DNA of 64,000 bases from Actinomycetes bacterium. Lineage in GTDB: Bacteria > Actinomycetota > Thermoleophilia > Solirubrobacterales > 70-9. The notes under the pieces are model-generated. The model was not told where the DNA came from. It worked only from the letters and a program-made list of their open reading frames with translations, and made no database searches. The translations under genes were made by a program, and so were the position numbers. Below, piece by piece: positions 35,224-43,856 of this stretch. Positions within the stretch are counted from its first letter, which is position 1. Each line of letters starts with the position of its first letter. The stretch is from NCBI GenBank assembly GCA_016861045.1, contig BOKP01000001.1:1-64000 (forward strand). The letters are read 5' to 3'.

Positions 35224-36669
35224 ATGAACCGTCCAGCCGTCCGCCTCCTCACCGCGCTGCTCGCGATCGCGATGCTCGCGGTACCCGCCTCGGCGCTCGC
35301 CGGCAAGGGCGGCAAGGGCAAGAACAAGGCGCTCGTGGTCTGCAAGCACGGCTGCAAGTACCGGACGATCCAGAAGGCGGTCGACAAGGCCGGGAAGACG
35401 AAGCAGAAGAACGACGTGATCGAGGTCAAGCCCGGCAAGTACGTCGAGGGCGTGATCGTCGAGGGCAAGAAGTACAAGGGCCTGACGATCAAGGGCACGA
35501 AGAAGAACGCCCGCAAGGTGATCCTCGAAGGCAAGAACGCCAAGGACCCGATCGGCAACCCGGCCAACAACGGGATCGAGATCATCGACGTCAAGGACGT
35601 CACGGTCAAGAACATGTGGGCCCGCAACTACCTGAACAACGGCATCTTCTGGCACGACACCAACACCGACGACAACAAGGCGACCTGCCAGAACCCGGTC
35701 GCCAAGAACGTCGACACCTCCTTCAACCGCAGCTACGGCCTGTTCATGTTCGGCTGCGAGGGCGGCGCCTTCAACGGCGGCGAGGGCTGGGGCCACGGCG
35801 ACTCGGCCTTCTACGTCGGCGCGACGCCGTTCCAGAAGAACCCGCAGAAGACGGTCCTGAAGAACCTCGAGGGCTACGAGAACATCCTCGGCTACTCCGG
35901 GACGAACTCGAAGTACGTCGTGATCAAGGACTCCGACTTCTACAACAACGGGATCGGGATCGTGCCGAACACGCTCGACTCGGAGCCGTTCGAGCCGAAC
36001 GCCGAGGGCGTGATCAAGGACAACAACATCTTCTGGAACAACTTCAACTACTTCCTGCCGGACTCGCGGGTCGAGCCGGTCGGCGGGCTCGGCGGGGGGA
36101 TCAACTACCCGACCGGGATCGGCGTCGCCCTGTTCGGCTCCGACGGCTGGAAGGTGACCGACAACGACATCTTCGGCAACTTCATGTGGGGCGTGGCGTT
36201 GTTCTCCGATCCGGTCGGCAACTGCGAGGGCCCGCCGAGCGACGGCTGCACGACCGGCGACGACGCGCTCAGCCAGAACAACCAGGTCACCGACAACGAC
36301 ATGGGCCGCGACGGCGCCGACACCAACGGGCATTACGACTTCTTCGTCGACGGCTCGGGGACCGGGAACTGCTTCGAGGGCAACGACACCTCGACGTTCG
36401 CCCCGGACGGGAGCCCGCCCGGCCCCGCCCACGCGACGGTCGGGCAGCTCTACCCGCCCTGCCCGGTCCCGGCCGGCACCCAGCCGAACCCGGGCGCGAC
36501 CGGAGACGTCTTCGGGACCCCCGGGCTGCAGTTCGGCGTTCTCTTCCCGTACGTGATCACCGATCCGCCCGAGAACCAGGAGTGCGAGTGGAACCAGCAT
36601 CCGCATCCGGCGTTCGGCGACTTCAAGCCGCTGGACGTGGAGCCCGGCCCGACCTGCCCGGTGACGTGA
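35224..36669 (+). CDS. Secreted right-handed beta-helix protein, Lys/Asn-rich
   Basis: The 481-residue protein has a signal peptide (LLTALLAIAMLAVPASALA), a Lys/Gly-rich start (GKGGKGKNKA), then parallel beta-helix repeats of pectate-lyase type (CKYRTIQKAVDKA, GLTIKGTKKNARKVILEG, GIEIIDVKDVTVKNMWARNYLNNGIF, VVIKDSDFYNNGIGI). Lysine is coded almost only by AAG. No lyase active site is evident. CAGGAG precedes the ATG. Stop overlaps the next start (TGATG). It heads a cluster with two cupredoxins and a copper oxidase. Confidence 0.85.
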   Translation: MNRPAVRLLTALLAIAMLAVPASALAGKGGKGKNKALVVCKHGCKYRTIQKAVDKAGKTKQKNDVIEVKPGKYVEGVIVEGKKYKGLTIKGTKKNARKVILEGKNAKDPIGNPANNGIEIIDVKDVTVKNMWARNYLNNGIFWHDTNTDDNKATCQNPVAKNVDTSFNRSYGLFMFGCEGGAFNGGEGWGHGDSAFYVGATPFQKNPQKTVLKNLEGYENILGYSGTNSKYVVIKDSDFYNNGIGIVPNTLDSEPFEPNAEGVIKDNNIFWNNFNYFLPDSRVEPVGGLGGGINYPTGIGVALFGSDGWKVTDNDIFGNFMWGVALFSDPVGNCEGPPSDGCTTGDDALSQNNQVTDNDMGRDGADTNGHYDFFVDGSGTGNCFEGNDTSTFAPDGSPPGPAHATVGQLYPPCPVPAGTQPNPGATGDVFGTPGLQFGVLFPYVITDPPENQECEWNQHPHPAFGDFKPLDVEPGPTCPVT

Positions 36670-37061
36670 TGCGGCGCCCGCTGACGATCGCCGCCGCCCT
36701 GGTCGCCTGCGTCGGCCTCGCGCTGACGCCGGCGGCGGGGGTCGCCGCGAAGACGAAGACGGTCCAGGTCGCCGACGACTACTTCGCGCCGACCAAGGTC
36801 ACCGTCAAGAAGGACGCGAAGGTCAAGTTCAAGTGGGATCCCGTGAACGGGAACCCCCACAACGTGACGATGAAGAAGGGCCCGAAGGGGGTCAAGAAGT
36901 CGAAGGCCTGCACCTCGGGCAAGATCACGAAGTGCAACAAGTCGGGGACCGGCGCGATCGGGATCAAGTTCACGCCGAAGTTCAACAAGAAGGGCAAGTA
37001 CAGCTTCGTCTGCACCGTTCATCCGACGACGATGAAGATGAAGGTCGAAGTCAAGAAGTAG
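36669..37061 (+). CDS. Secreted plastocyanin-like blue copper protein
   Basis: The 130-residue protein has a signal peptide and a cupredoxin domain with the type 1 copper ligands: His in NGNPHNV, Cys and His in FVCTVHP and a Met in TTMKMKVEVKK. It is very Lys-rich (pI high). It overlaps the beta-helix gene stop by TGATG, so the two are co-translated. Probably an electron carrier outside the membrane, likely partner of the oxidase downstream. Confidence 0.88.
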   Translation: MRRPLTIAAALVACVGLALTPAAGVAAKTKTVQVADDYFAPTKVTVKKDAKVKFKWDPVNGNPHNVTMKKGPKGVKKSKACTSGKITKCNKSGTGAIGIKFTPKFNKKGKYSFVCTVHPTTMKMKVEVKK

Positions 37062-37079
37062 CCCTGGGGTTGTGTCGAG

Positions 37080-38117
37080 GTGAGCCTGCCCCCGATCGGA
37101 CGGCGCGCGTTCGTCGCCGAGGCAGCCGGCGGCCTGCTCCTCTGCACGCTCGCGGGCAAGGAGTTCAGGCTCGACGAGCCGGCCGACGTCGAGAAGCTCG
37201 CGAGCGACCTGCCGGTGCCGCCGAAGGTGGCCGCCGCGCGGGCGAGCGGCGGGGCCGAGGCCGTGCTCGCGCAGTCCGGCGGCACGAACGAGTACTGGAT
37301 CCAGGCCGAGCAGGTGAAGTGGGACATCGTCCCCAACGGCCGCGACCAGATGATGGGCAAGCAGGTCAAGGGGAAGACGAAGTTCAAGGCGTACGCCTAC
37401 CGCGCCTACGCGCCGGGCTTCAGCGAGCCGCTCGGCCCGGCGAGGATCCCGGGGCCGCTGCTGGAGGCGAACGTCGGCGAGACGATCACCGTCCACTTCC
37501 GCAACAAGACCTCGACGCCGGTGACGATGCACCCGCACGGGGTCATGTACTCGGTCGACATGGACGGCGCCTACAAGGGCAAGTACACCGACCCCGGCGG
37601 GTTCGTCGAGAAGGGCGACGAGGTCACCTACGTCTGGGAGGCGATCCCCGAGGCGAAGGGCGCCTGGATCTACCACGATCACGGCCCGATGGACCCGCTG
37701 CCGCTCTACAAGGGCCTGCTCGGGCCGATGATCATCCGCGACCCGGGCGAGCCGCAGCCCGACCGCGACTTCTTCGTCGCCTTCCACTCGTTCCAGCCCG
37801 CGGCCACCGGCCTCAACCAGCCCTTCTACTGCGTCAACGGGCGCGCCTACGCCGGCAACACGCCGAGCTTCAAGGCCGCCGTCGGCGACGACGTCGCCTT
37901 CCACGTCTACGCCCTCGACGACTACTTCCACACCTTCCACATCCACGGCCACCGCTGGGCCGACTCGAGCGGGAGGATCGTCGACAACGTGACGACCGGG
38001 CCCGGTGACCTCGTGACCGTGCGGTTCACCGAGGACAACCCGGGCCGCTGGTTCTACCACTGCCACGTGTTCAGCCACCTGCACCAGGGGATGAACGGTT
38101 GGTACATCGTCGACTGA
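37080..38117 (+). CDS. Two-domain multicopper oxidase, likely Tat-exported
   Basis: The 345-residue protein has a twin-arginine-type start (PIGRRAFVAEAAGGLLL) and all four copper motifs: MHPHG, YHDHG, HTFHIHGH and HCHVFSHLHQGM, so type 1 and the trinuclear site are complete. Its size suits a two-domain (small laccase-like) enzyme that should work as a trimer. It reduces O2 while oxidising a metal, phenol or protein partner. GTG start. tatA and tatC lie just downstream. Confidence 0.88.
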   Translation: MSLPPIGRRAFVAEAAGGLLLCTLAGKEFRLDEPADVEKLASDLPVPPKVAAARASGGAEAVLAQSGGTNEYWIQAEQVKWDIVPNGRDQMMGKQVKGKTKFKAYAYRAYAPGFSEPLGPARIPGPLLEANVGETITVHFRNKTSTPVTMHPHGVMYSVDMDGAYKGKYTDPGGFVEKGDEVTYVWEAIPEAKGAWIYHDHGPMDPLPLYKGLLGPMIIRDPGEPQPDRDFFVAFHSFQPAATGLNQPFYCVNGRAYAGNTPSFKAAVGDDVAFHVYALDDYFHTFHIHGHRWADSSGRIVDNVTTGPGDLVTVRFTEDNPGRWFYHCHVFSHLHQGMNGWYIVD

Positions 38118-38821
38118 TCGGACCCGCCGCCCTCGCCCTGCTCCTGACCGCCGCCCTGCTCCTGCCGGCGGCGGCGGGCGCCGCCAACCGCCGGGTCTCG
38201 ATCAGCGACTACCGGTGGTCGATCCCCGACGTCGAGATCGACCGCGGAGAGCACGTCACCTGGTACTGGACCGGGCCCGACACGATGCACTCGATCACCG
38301 GTCAGCCGCCGAACGCGACCCAGTGGGACTCCGACCCGGGATCGCTGCCGAGCCACAACGTCGGCGACAGCTACCAGGTCAGCTTCGACGACCCCGGCGT
38401 CTACGAGTTCCAGTGCAAGATCCACTCGCTGGTCCGCGGGACCGTGACCGTCTCCGGCACGCCCGGCGACCCGGTCTCCGAGCCTGACCCGGTGCCGAAG
38501 AGCAACGTCGACCTGAAGCCGCCGAAGATGCGGCGGATCGCGTTGCCGCGCAAGTTCGGGCCGCGCGGCGCGCCGTTGACCTACTCGATGAACGAGCGCG
38601 GCAAGCTCGACGTCGAGTACTACCGCTACGGCCGCGGCGGCAGGCCCCGGTTCGCGGGCTATGCGACCTACAAGGCCCACGTCGGCTTCAACAACGCGCG
38701 GATCGGCAAGCGCAAGCCGCATTTCAAGCCGAGGCCGGGGCGGTACCTGGTCGAGCTCCGCGTCAGCGACCAGCAGCACAACACGGCGAAGGCGAAGAAG
38801 CGGGGATTCCGGATCTGGTAG
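38099..38821 (+). CDS. Second secreted cupredoxin with C-terminal extension
   Basis: The 240-residue protein has a signal peptide beginning from TTG at 38099 (VHRRLIGPAALALLLTAALLLPAAAGA), which overlaps the oxidase gene by 19 bases. The cupredoxin domain has His in DTMHSIT and Cys/His in FQCKIHSLVRG; the usual Met ligand position is not obvious. About 110 Lys/Arg-rich residues follow with no known fold. Likely works with the oxidase. Confidence 0.82.
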   Translation: MVHRRLIGPAALALLLTAALLLPAAAGAANRRVSISDYRWSIPDVEIDRGEHVTWYWTGPDTMHSITGQPPNATQWDSDPGSLPSHNVGDSYQVSFDDPGVYEFQCKIHSLVRGTVTVSGTPGDPVSEPDPVPKSNVDLKPPKMRRIALPRKFGPRGAPLTYSMNERGKLDVEYYRYGRGGRPRFAGYATYKAHVGFNNARIGKRKPHFKPRPGRYLVELRVSDQQHNTAKAKKRGFRIW

Positions 38822-38884
38822 CGGCTCGCCACCCGCACGGGTAGCGGCGGACGGCATGGGCCGGCCCCGCTACGATCAGCACCT

Positions 38885-39142
38885 ATGCCGAACATCGGTC
38901 CACTCGAGCTGGCGATCGTCGCGATCATCGCGCTGATCATCTTCGGCCCCAAGCGCCTGCCCGAGCTCGGCCGCTCGATCGGCGACGGCCTCCGCGAGTT
39001 CAAGGCCTCGGTCAGCGGCGAGCGTCGCGACGAGGACGAGGACGAGCCGCCGCAGATCGACGACGAGATCGAGGACGCCGAGCTGGCCGAGGACGAGGAC
39101 GCGGACGAGCCCGTCCGCGGCGCCGAGCGCAGCCCGTCCTGA
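38885..39142 (+). CDS. tatA: TatA/TatE twin-arginine translocase subunit
   Basis: The 85-residue protein has the single N-terminal helix and hinge (IGPLELAIVAIIALIIFGPKRLPELGRSIGDGLREFK) followed by a long acidic tail. It forms the pore of the Tat pathway. Confidence 0.95.
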   Translation: MPNIGPLELAIVAIIALIIFGPKRLPELGRSIGDGLREFKASVSGERRDEDEDEPPQIDDEIEDAELAEDEDADEPVRGAERSPS

Positions 39143-39183
39143 GCGCCCCGGTGGCGGCCGCCGACCGGGACCGGAGCTGACTC

Positions 39184-39966
39184 GTGGCGCGGATCAGGGC
39201 GGCGAGCTTCGACGACCGGATGACCCTGGTCGAGCACCTCGACGAGCTCCGCAGCCGGCTGATCTTCAGCGCGGTCGCGCTCGTGATCGTCGCCGCCCTC
39301 TGCTTCTGGCAGAACCACCTGCTGCTCGACATCGCCAACGCCCCGCTCCCCGACGACGTCGAGCCGCTCACCTTCTCGCCCTCGGAGCCGTTCCTGACGA
39401 CCCTGACCCTGACGCTCTACGGCGCGATCCTGCTGACCCTTCCGATCCTCCTCTACCACGCCTACGCGTTCGTCCTGCCGGCGCTGACGCCGACCGAGAA
39501 GAGGGTCCTGATGCCGATCCTGATCCTCGTCCCGGTCCTGTTCGTGGCCGGGGTCGTCTTCGCCTACTTCGTCGTCGTCCCGGCCGCGATCAAGTTCCTG
39601 CTGAACTTCAACGCCGACCAGTTCAACATCCAGATCCGCGCCCGCGAGTACTACAGCTTCTTCGCGCTGACGCTGATCTCGGTCGGGATCCTGTTCCAGA
39701 TCCCGATCGGGATCCTCGCCGTCACCAAGCTCGGCATCGTCACCCCCGCTCAGCTCGCGAAGAACCGCCGCTACGCGATCCTGATCATCGCCGTCCTGGC
39801 GATGCTGCTGCCGGGGACCGATCCGGTCACGATGCTGATCTCGATGCTGCCGCTGGTCCTGCTCTTCGAGCTCAGCCTGCTTCTCGCGCGGGCGCTCGGC
39901 AGGCCGTCGCGGAGCCTCCGCTCCGACCTCGAGCCGGCCGAGCCGCCGGTGGAATCGACCGGGTGA
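39184..39966 (+). CDS. tatC: TatC twin-arginine translocase subunit
   Basis: The 260-residue protein has the family start MTLVEHLDELRSRLIFS and six membrane helices with the conserved PALTPTEKR and the P-x-G-I-L segment. It binds twin-arginine signals. GTG start. No tatB is adjacent; TatA may serve both roles. Confidence 0.95.
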   Translation: MARIRAASFDDRMTLVEHLDELRSRLIFSAVALVIVAALCFWQNHLLLDIANAPLPDDVEPLTFSPSEPFLTTLTLTLYGAILLTLPILLYHAYAFVLPALTPTEKRVLMPILILVPVLFVAGVVFAYFVVVPAAIKFLLNFNADQFNIQIRAREYYSFFALTLISVGILFQIPIGILAVTKLGIVTPAQLAKNRRYAILIIAVLAMLLPGTDPVTMLISMLPLVLLFELSLLLARALGRPSRSLRSDLEPAEPPVESTG

Positions 39967-39996
39967 CCGTGGAATCGATCATCTAGGCTCCGCGGC

Positions 39997-40770
39997 ATGC
40001 TGTTCGAGCTCGGCGGCAAGCGCAAGCGCCTGATCCAGGTGATCTACGTCTGCCTGGCGGTGCTGATGTTCGTCGCGCTGGTCGGATTCGGGATCGGCGG
40101 CAACGTCAGCGGCGGCATCTTCGACGCGGTCGGGCTCGGCGGCGGCGACACCGCCTCCGACCCGCGCTACGACGCCCAGATCGAGCGCGCCGAGCAGACC
40201 CTGCAGACCGACCCGAAGGACGAGAAGGCGCTTCTGACCCTCGCCCGGACGCAGTTCCTCGCCGGCCAGGCCGCGGCCGAGACCGACGAGGCGGGCCAGG
40301 TGACGCTGACCGAGGACACCTTGAGCCGCTACCGCGAGGCGACCGACGCTTGGGAGCGCTACCTGGCGACGAAGCCGAAGCAGCCCGACGACGGCGTCGC
40401 CTCGCTGATGATCCAGGCCTACTCGGGGTCCGCGGGGGTCGACCCGACCCGGCTCGAGAGCGACCTCGATGGGGCCTTCGAGGCGGCTCGGATCGTCGCC
40501 GAGGCGCGCCCGAGCGCCGGCACCAACCTCCAGCTCGCCACCTACGCCTACCTCTCCGGCGAGGACGAGATCGGCGCGCAGGCCGAGCGGGACGCGCTGC
40601 GGGAAGCGCCGGACGCGACCACAAAGAGCCAGATCAAAAGCCAGGTCGAGCAGGCCAAGCAGCAGGGCGAGGCGATCGCGAAGGCGCTGAAGCGGAGCGC
40701 CCCCGACCAGAGCCAGCTTCAGAACCCGCTCGGCGGGCTCGGCGGCACGAGCCCGGTCCCGGGCGGCTGA
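39997..40770 (+). CDS. Membrane-anchored TPR-like protein
   Basis: The 257-residue protein has one N-terminal membrane helix (LIQVIYVCLAVLMFVALVGFGIGG) and helical pairs that read like tetratricopeptide repeats (AEQTLQTDPKDEKALLTLARTQFLAGQAAAET...YREATDAWERYLATKPK). C-terminus is Gln/Pro/Gly-rich. Possibly a scaffold for export or cell envelope complexes; 30 bases after tatC. Confidence 0.75.
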   Translation: MLFELGGKRKRLIQVIYVCLAVLMFVALVGFGIGGNVSGGIFDAVGLGGGDTASDPRYDAQIERAEQTLQTDPKDEKALLTLARTQFLAGQAAAETDEAGQVTLTEDTLSRYREATDAWERYLATKPKQPDDGVASLMIQAYSGSAGVDPTRLESDLDGAFEAARIVAEARPSAGTNLQLATYAYLSGEDEIGAQAERDALREAPDATTKSQIKSQVEQAKQQGEAIAKALKRSAPDQSQLQNPLGGLGGTSPVPGG

Positions 40771-40840
40771 TCGCGAGCCCCCGGCGCCCCGCGCCGAGGC
40801 CTCCACGCGCCCGGCGGCGCTCGCTACCATGGCCCGTCCC

Positions 40841-40913
40841 GGGCGATTAGCTCAGCTGGTAGAGCAGGAGACTCTTAATCTCAAGGTCGTAGGTTCGAGC
40901 CCTACATCGCCCA
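40841..40913 (+). tRNA. tRNA-Lys (anticodon CUU)
   Basis: The 73-base gene folds into a full cloverleaf: acceptor GGGCGAT/ATCGCCC with discriminator A, D-arm TAGCTCAGCTGGTAGAGCA, anticodon loop CTCTTAA, and T-arm GTAGGTTCGAGCCCTAC. CCA is not encoded. It reads AAG, the codon used heavily in the Lys-rich secreted genes just upstream. Confidence 0.97.
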
Positions 40914-40960
40914 TCGGGATCGGGCCGGGAGGGTCCCGGCCCGCCTGCGATCATCGGCCG

Positions 40961-42118
40961 GTGCAGGCGTACCGCGAGACGGTGGCTCGACGGGGGCTTC
41001 GAGGCGTCGGGACGCTGGCCCGCGCGTTGCGGGAGGGGCGGGCGCGGGCCCGCGCGGCGGCTGAGCCGCTGCCCGTCGACGGCGAGCGGCTGCGGCGCCT
41101 GCTCGCCGGGACCGGAGCGGAGGCGCGCCTCCTCGACATCCCGGTCGACCGGCCACCGTGGACGCCGACCGGGCTCCGGGTCGAGCCCGGGGAGGTGGTC
41201 GGCTGGCTCGCCTGGGGGTCCGTCCACCTGGCCGCGCGGCTGGGGATCAGCGCCCCGCCGCGCGCGGTGGTCGGCGCCCGGATCGGCGCCGGGCCGGCGC
41301 TGAGGAGCACCGCCGACACGTTCACCCGCGTCGCCGGGGACGCGGGTGAGCTGCAGCTCGGCAGCCTGTTCCCGGGAGAGCCGCGGGAGGACGGGACGGT
41401 GGTCACCGACCGGATCCCCTACCGGATGATGTCCGGGCGCCTGTCGGCGATCGTCGTGCGCTGGGCGCCCGGGACGAGCCCGCGGGAGGCCCTCGCGGGC
41501 GTCGCCGCCCGCGACGCCTCCGGGCTCTGTGCCGCGGAAGCGGAGCGGCTTGCGAGCCCTCCGCGGCCGCCCGCCGGCTGGGACGAGCACCCGCTTGCGG
41601 CCGCGGCCGGCGTCTACCGGCGCTCGCCGGCGGGCATCGCCGCCCAGATCCGCGAGCCCGTCGGGATCATCCGCCGGCCGGCCGGGATGGCGCTGTCGGA
41701 GACGCTGCGCCTGCGGTGGGCGTGGCGGCTGGAGGAGCTGCCCGCGCGGCTCCCCGAGGACACGCCGCTCACCCATGACCACCTCAGCGTCGCGCTCGAG
41801 TTCGACGACGGCCGCGACCTCGCCTGGCAGTGGAGCTGCGGGCTGCCCGAGGGCTTCTCCTACCGGTGCCCGCTCGACCACTGGCGGCACCGCGAGGCCC
41901 ACGTCGTCGTCCGCAGCGGCGGCGACGGGCTCGGTCGCTGGCTCGACGAGGAGCGCCCGGTCCTGGCCGACCACCGGGCCGCTCTCGGGGGCCCAACCCC
42001 GGCCCGGGTGGTGCGAGCGTGGCTGATCTCGGTCGCCGCCTTCCAGGGCGGCGAGGGGCGTGGCGAGTTCGCCCGGATCGAGCTGGTCGACGGCGGGCGG
42101 ACGCTGCGGGTCCTCTGA
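40961..42118 (+). CDS. DUF3047-like hypothetical protein
   Basis: The 385-residue protein starts at a GTG after the tRNA; the longer track ORF runs through the tRNA and is wrong. The C-terminal half (ALSETLRLRWAWRLEELPARLPEDTPLTHDHLSVALEFDDGRDLAWQWSC...ARVVRAWLISVAAFQGGEGRGEFARIELVDGG) resembles DUF3047 proteins. No signal peptide. Function unknown. Confidence 0.65.
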   Translation: MQAYRETVARRGLRGVGTLARALREGRARARAAAEPLPVDGERLRRLLAGTGAEARLLDIPVDRPPWTPTGLRVEPGEVVGWLAWGSVHLAARLGISAPPRAVVGARIGAGPALRSTADTFTRVAGDAGELQLGSLFPGEPREDGTVVTDRIPYRMMSGRLSAIVVRWAPGTSPREALAGVAARDASGLCAAEAERLASPPRPPAGWDEHPLAAAAGVYRRSPAGIAAQIREPVGIIRRPAGMALSETLRLRWAWRLEELPARLPEDTPLTHDHLSVALEFDDGRDLAWQWSCGLPEGFSYRCPLDHWRHREAHVVVRSGGDGLGRWLDEERPVLADHRAALGGPTPARVVRAWLISVAAFQGGEGRGEFARIELVDGGRTLRVL

Positions 42119-42133
42119 CGGGACCCCCCGGGC

Positions 42134-43084
42134 TCAGGCGCCCGGGCCGGTCGGGCGCCCGGCTTCGCGGGTCCGCCGCCCGAGCCGGGCGCGGACGATC
42201 GCCGCCGCCGCGTGCTCGTGGACGCGATGCGTCTCGGCGATCTCGACGTCGGTGAAGCCCGCCGCCTCGAGGCCCGCCGCGAACTGCTCGCGGGTCAGGG
42301 CTCCGGCGATGCAGCCCGTCCACTGCTCCATGTCGTCGCGCGTCCGCTCGTCCATGCCGGGGTCGGCGATGACGTCGCTGACCGCGAACCGGCCGCCCGG
42401 CCGGAGGACGCGGGCCGCCTCGGCGAAGACGCGCCCCTTGTCGGCGGAGAGGTTGATCACGCAGTTGGAGATGACGACGTCGACGGAGTCGTCCGGCAGC
42501 GGCACCTCCTCGATCGTCCCCTTCAGGAACTCGGCGTTGGCGACGCCGGCCTCGCGCCGGTTCGAGCGCGCGAGCTCGAGCATCTCGTCGGTCATGTCGA
42601 GGCCGTACGCCGTGCCGGACGGGCCGACGCGACGGGCGGAGAGGAGCACGTCGATGCCGCCGCCCGAGCCGAGGTCGAGGACGGTCTCGCCCTCCCGCAG
42701 CCCGGCGACGGCGGTCGGGTTGCCGCAGCCGAGCGAGGCTAGCTCCGCCGCCCCGGGCAGCTCCCGGCGCTCCTCGCCGTAGAGGCCGGCCCCGAACACG
42801 GCACGCTGCTCGTCGCTGATGACGTCCCCTCCGGCGCAGCAGGAGGCGTCCCTGCTCTCGACGCTCGCCGCGGCGGCGGCGTAGCGCTCGCGAACCCGTT
42901 CGCGGATCTCGCCCGCTTCGCCCGCTCCCGTCCCCGCCGCGCCCGCCGCCGGGCACCCGCAGGTGCCGGCCTCGTGCCCGGGCCCGCAGCACCCGTCCTT
43001 CTCCTCCGGCTCGCAGCAGCCCTCCCGCGCGGCGGGCGGGCAGCAGCCGCTCTCGCCGGTCGCGGCGGCGCCTAGCCCAGCCAT
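42134..43084 (-). CDS. arsM: Arsenite S-adenosylmethionine methyltransferase
   Basis: The 316-residue enzyme methylates As(III). It has VLDLGSGGGIDVLLSARRVG (SAM site), the conserved Cys in LGCGNP and ISNCVINL, and a DASCCAGG segment. Its N-terminus is unusual: SGCCPPAAREGCCEPEEKDGCC...TCGCP, four paired-Cys clusters that could hold arsenite. ATG at 43084 overlaps the arsR stop by 13 bases, so they form one operon. Confidence 0.92.
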   Translation of the reverse strand: MAGLGAAATGESGCCPPAAREGCCEPEEKDGCCGPGHEAGTCGCPAAGAAGTGAGEAGEIRERVRERYAAAAASVESRDASCCAGGDVISDEQRAVFGAGLYGEERRELPGAAELASLGCGNPTAVAGLREGETVLDLGSGGGIDVLLSARRVGPSGTAYGLDMTDEMLELARSNRREAGVANAEFLKGTIEEVPLPDDSVDVVISNCVINLSADKGRVFAEAARVLRPGGRFAVSDVIADPGMDERTRDDMEQWTGCIAGALTREQFAAGLEAAGFTDVEIAETHRVHEHAAAAIVRARLGRRTREAGRPTGPGA

Positions 43085-43425
43085 GTGGTCAGCTCCTCCA
43101 ATGCGTCGGGTTCGACGTAGTAGTAGGCCCACAGGCCGCGGCGCTCGGAGCCGACGATCCCGGCCTCGCGCAGCCGCTTCAGGTGGTGGGAGACGGTCGG
43201 CTGCGAGACGTCGAAGAGGGGGACCAGCTCGCAGACGCAGACCTTGCCGGCGTGCTTGCGGAGGACGTCGACGAGTTGCATCCGCACCGGGTCGCCGAGC
43301 GCCTTCGCGACGGCCGCGATCCGCTCCGCCGCGGCCGGCTCGATGTCGGGATGGACGACCGGATCACAGCACGGCTCGCCGGCCGGGCGCTTCGTCTTCG
43401 GGGCAAGATCGAGATCCAAAGCCAT
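43072..43425 (-). CDS. arsR: ArsR-family arsenic repressor
   Basis: The 117-residue winged-helix repressor has ALGDPVRMQLVDVLRKHAGKVCVCELVPLFDVSQPTVSHHLKRLREAG; the VCVCEL pair in the DNA-reading helix and N-terminal PCCDP are the likely As(III) ligands. ATG at 43425 is chosen; the extra 12 codons of the track run into the operator. It should repress arsR-arsM and the divergent gene. Confidence 0.93.
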   Translation of the reverse strand: MALDLDLAPKTKRPAGEPCCDPVVHPDIEPAAAERIAAVAKALGDPVRMQLVDVLRKHAGKVCVCELVPLFDVSQPTVSHHLKRLREAGIVGSERRGLWAYYYVEPDALEELTTWLG

Positions 43426-43435
43426 CCATTTACAT

Positions 43436-43454
43436 ATATCAATAGAGCTGATAT
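43436..43454. promoter_or_regulatory. ArsR operator in divergent promoter
   Basis: The inverted repeat atatca-N7-tgatat lies in a strikingly AT-rich stretch (catttacatatatcaatagagctgatatct region) between arsR and the divergent arsC-like start. ArsR proteins bind such ATCA-N-TGAT dyads. The dyad is seen; binding is inferred. Confidence 0.7.
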
Positions 43455-43478
43455 CTGTCAATGGAATATCCTGACGTC

Positions 43479-43856
43479 ATGAGCGAGGCGCGTCCGACGA
43501 TCCTCTTCGTCTGCGTTCGCAACGCGGGGCGTAGCCAGATGGCGGCCGCCCTGGCGCGGGAGCTCGCCGGCGAGCGGGTCGCGGTCTGCTCGGCCGGATT
43601 CGACCCGGCGGAGGCGTTCGGCCCGGCGGCGGCGGAGGCGATGGCCGAGGTCGGCATCGAACTCGGAGCGGCGGCGCCGAGGCTGCTCGAGACCGACGCC
43701 GTGCGCGCCGCGGACGCGATCGTCGCCGCGGCTCAGGCGGCGGCCCAGCCGCCGGCGCTCACCGCGCAGGGGCCGCCGCGATGGGCGAGGACGCGGGCGC
43801 CGGCGACGTCGAGAGCGATCGTGGCGAGCGTCGCCGAGCGCCACCCGGCCGGCTGA
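43479..43856 (+). pseudogene. Truncated arsenate reductase (LMW phosphatase type)
   Basis: The first 84 residues match thioredoxin-type ArsC of the low-molecular-weight phosphatase family, with the active loop VCVRNAGRSQMA (CxxNxGRS-type). The C-terminal Cys-containing loop and DPAG region are missing; from about 43731 the frame reads across the end of the opposite C45 peptidase gene. ArsC needs those residues, so it is probably inactive. I infer a deletion or insertion junction. Confidence 0.7.

Noticed and set aside
40829-40960. N-terminal extension of the DUF3047-like ORF
   Set aside because: It reads straight through the tRNA-Lys gene, so the GTG at 40961 is used.
40841-42118. tRNA-Lys as an integration site of a mobile island
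   Set aside because: No integrase gene and no repeated tRNA 3' end was seen downstream in the window.
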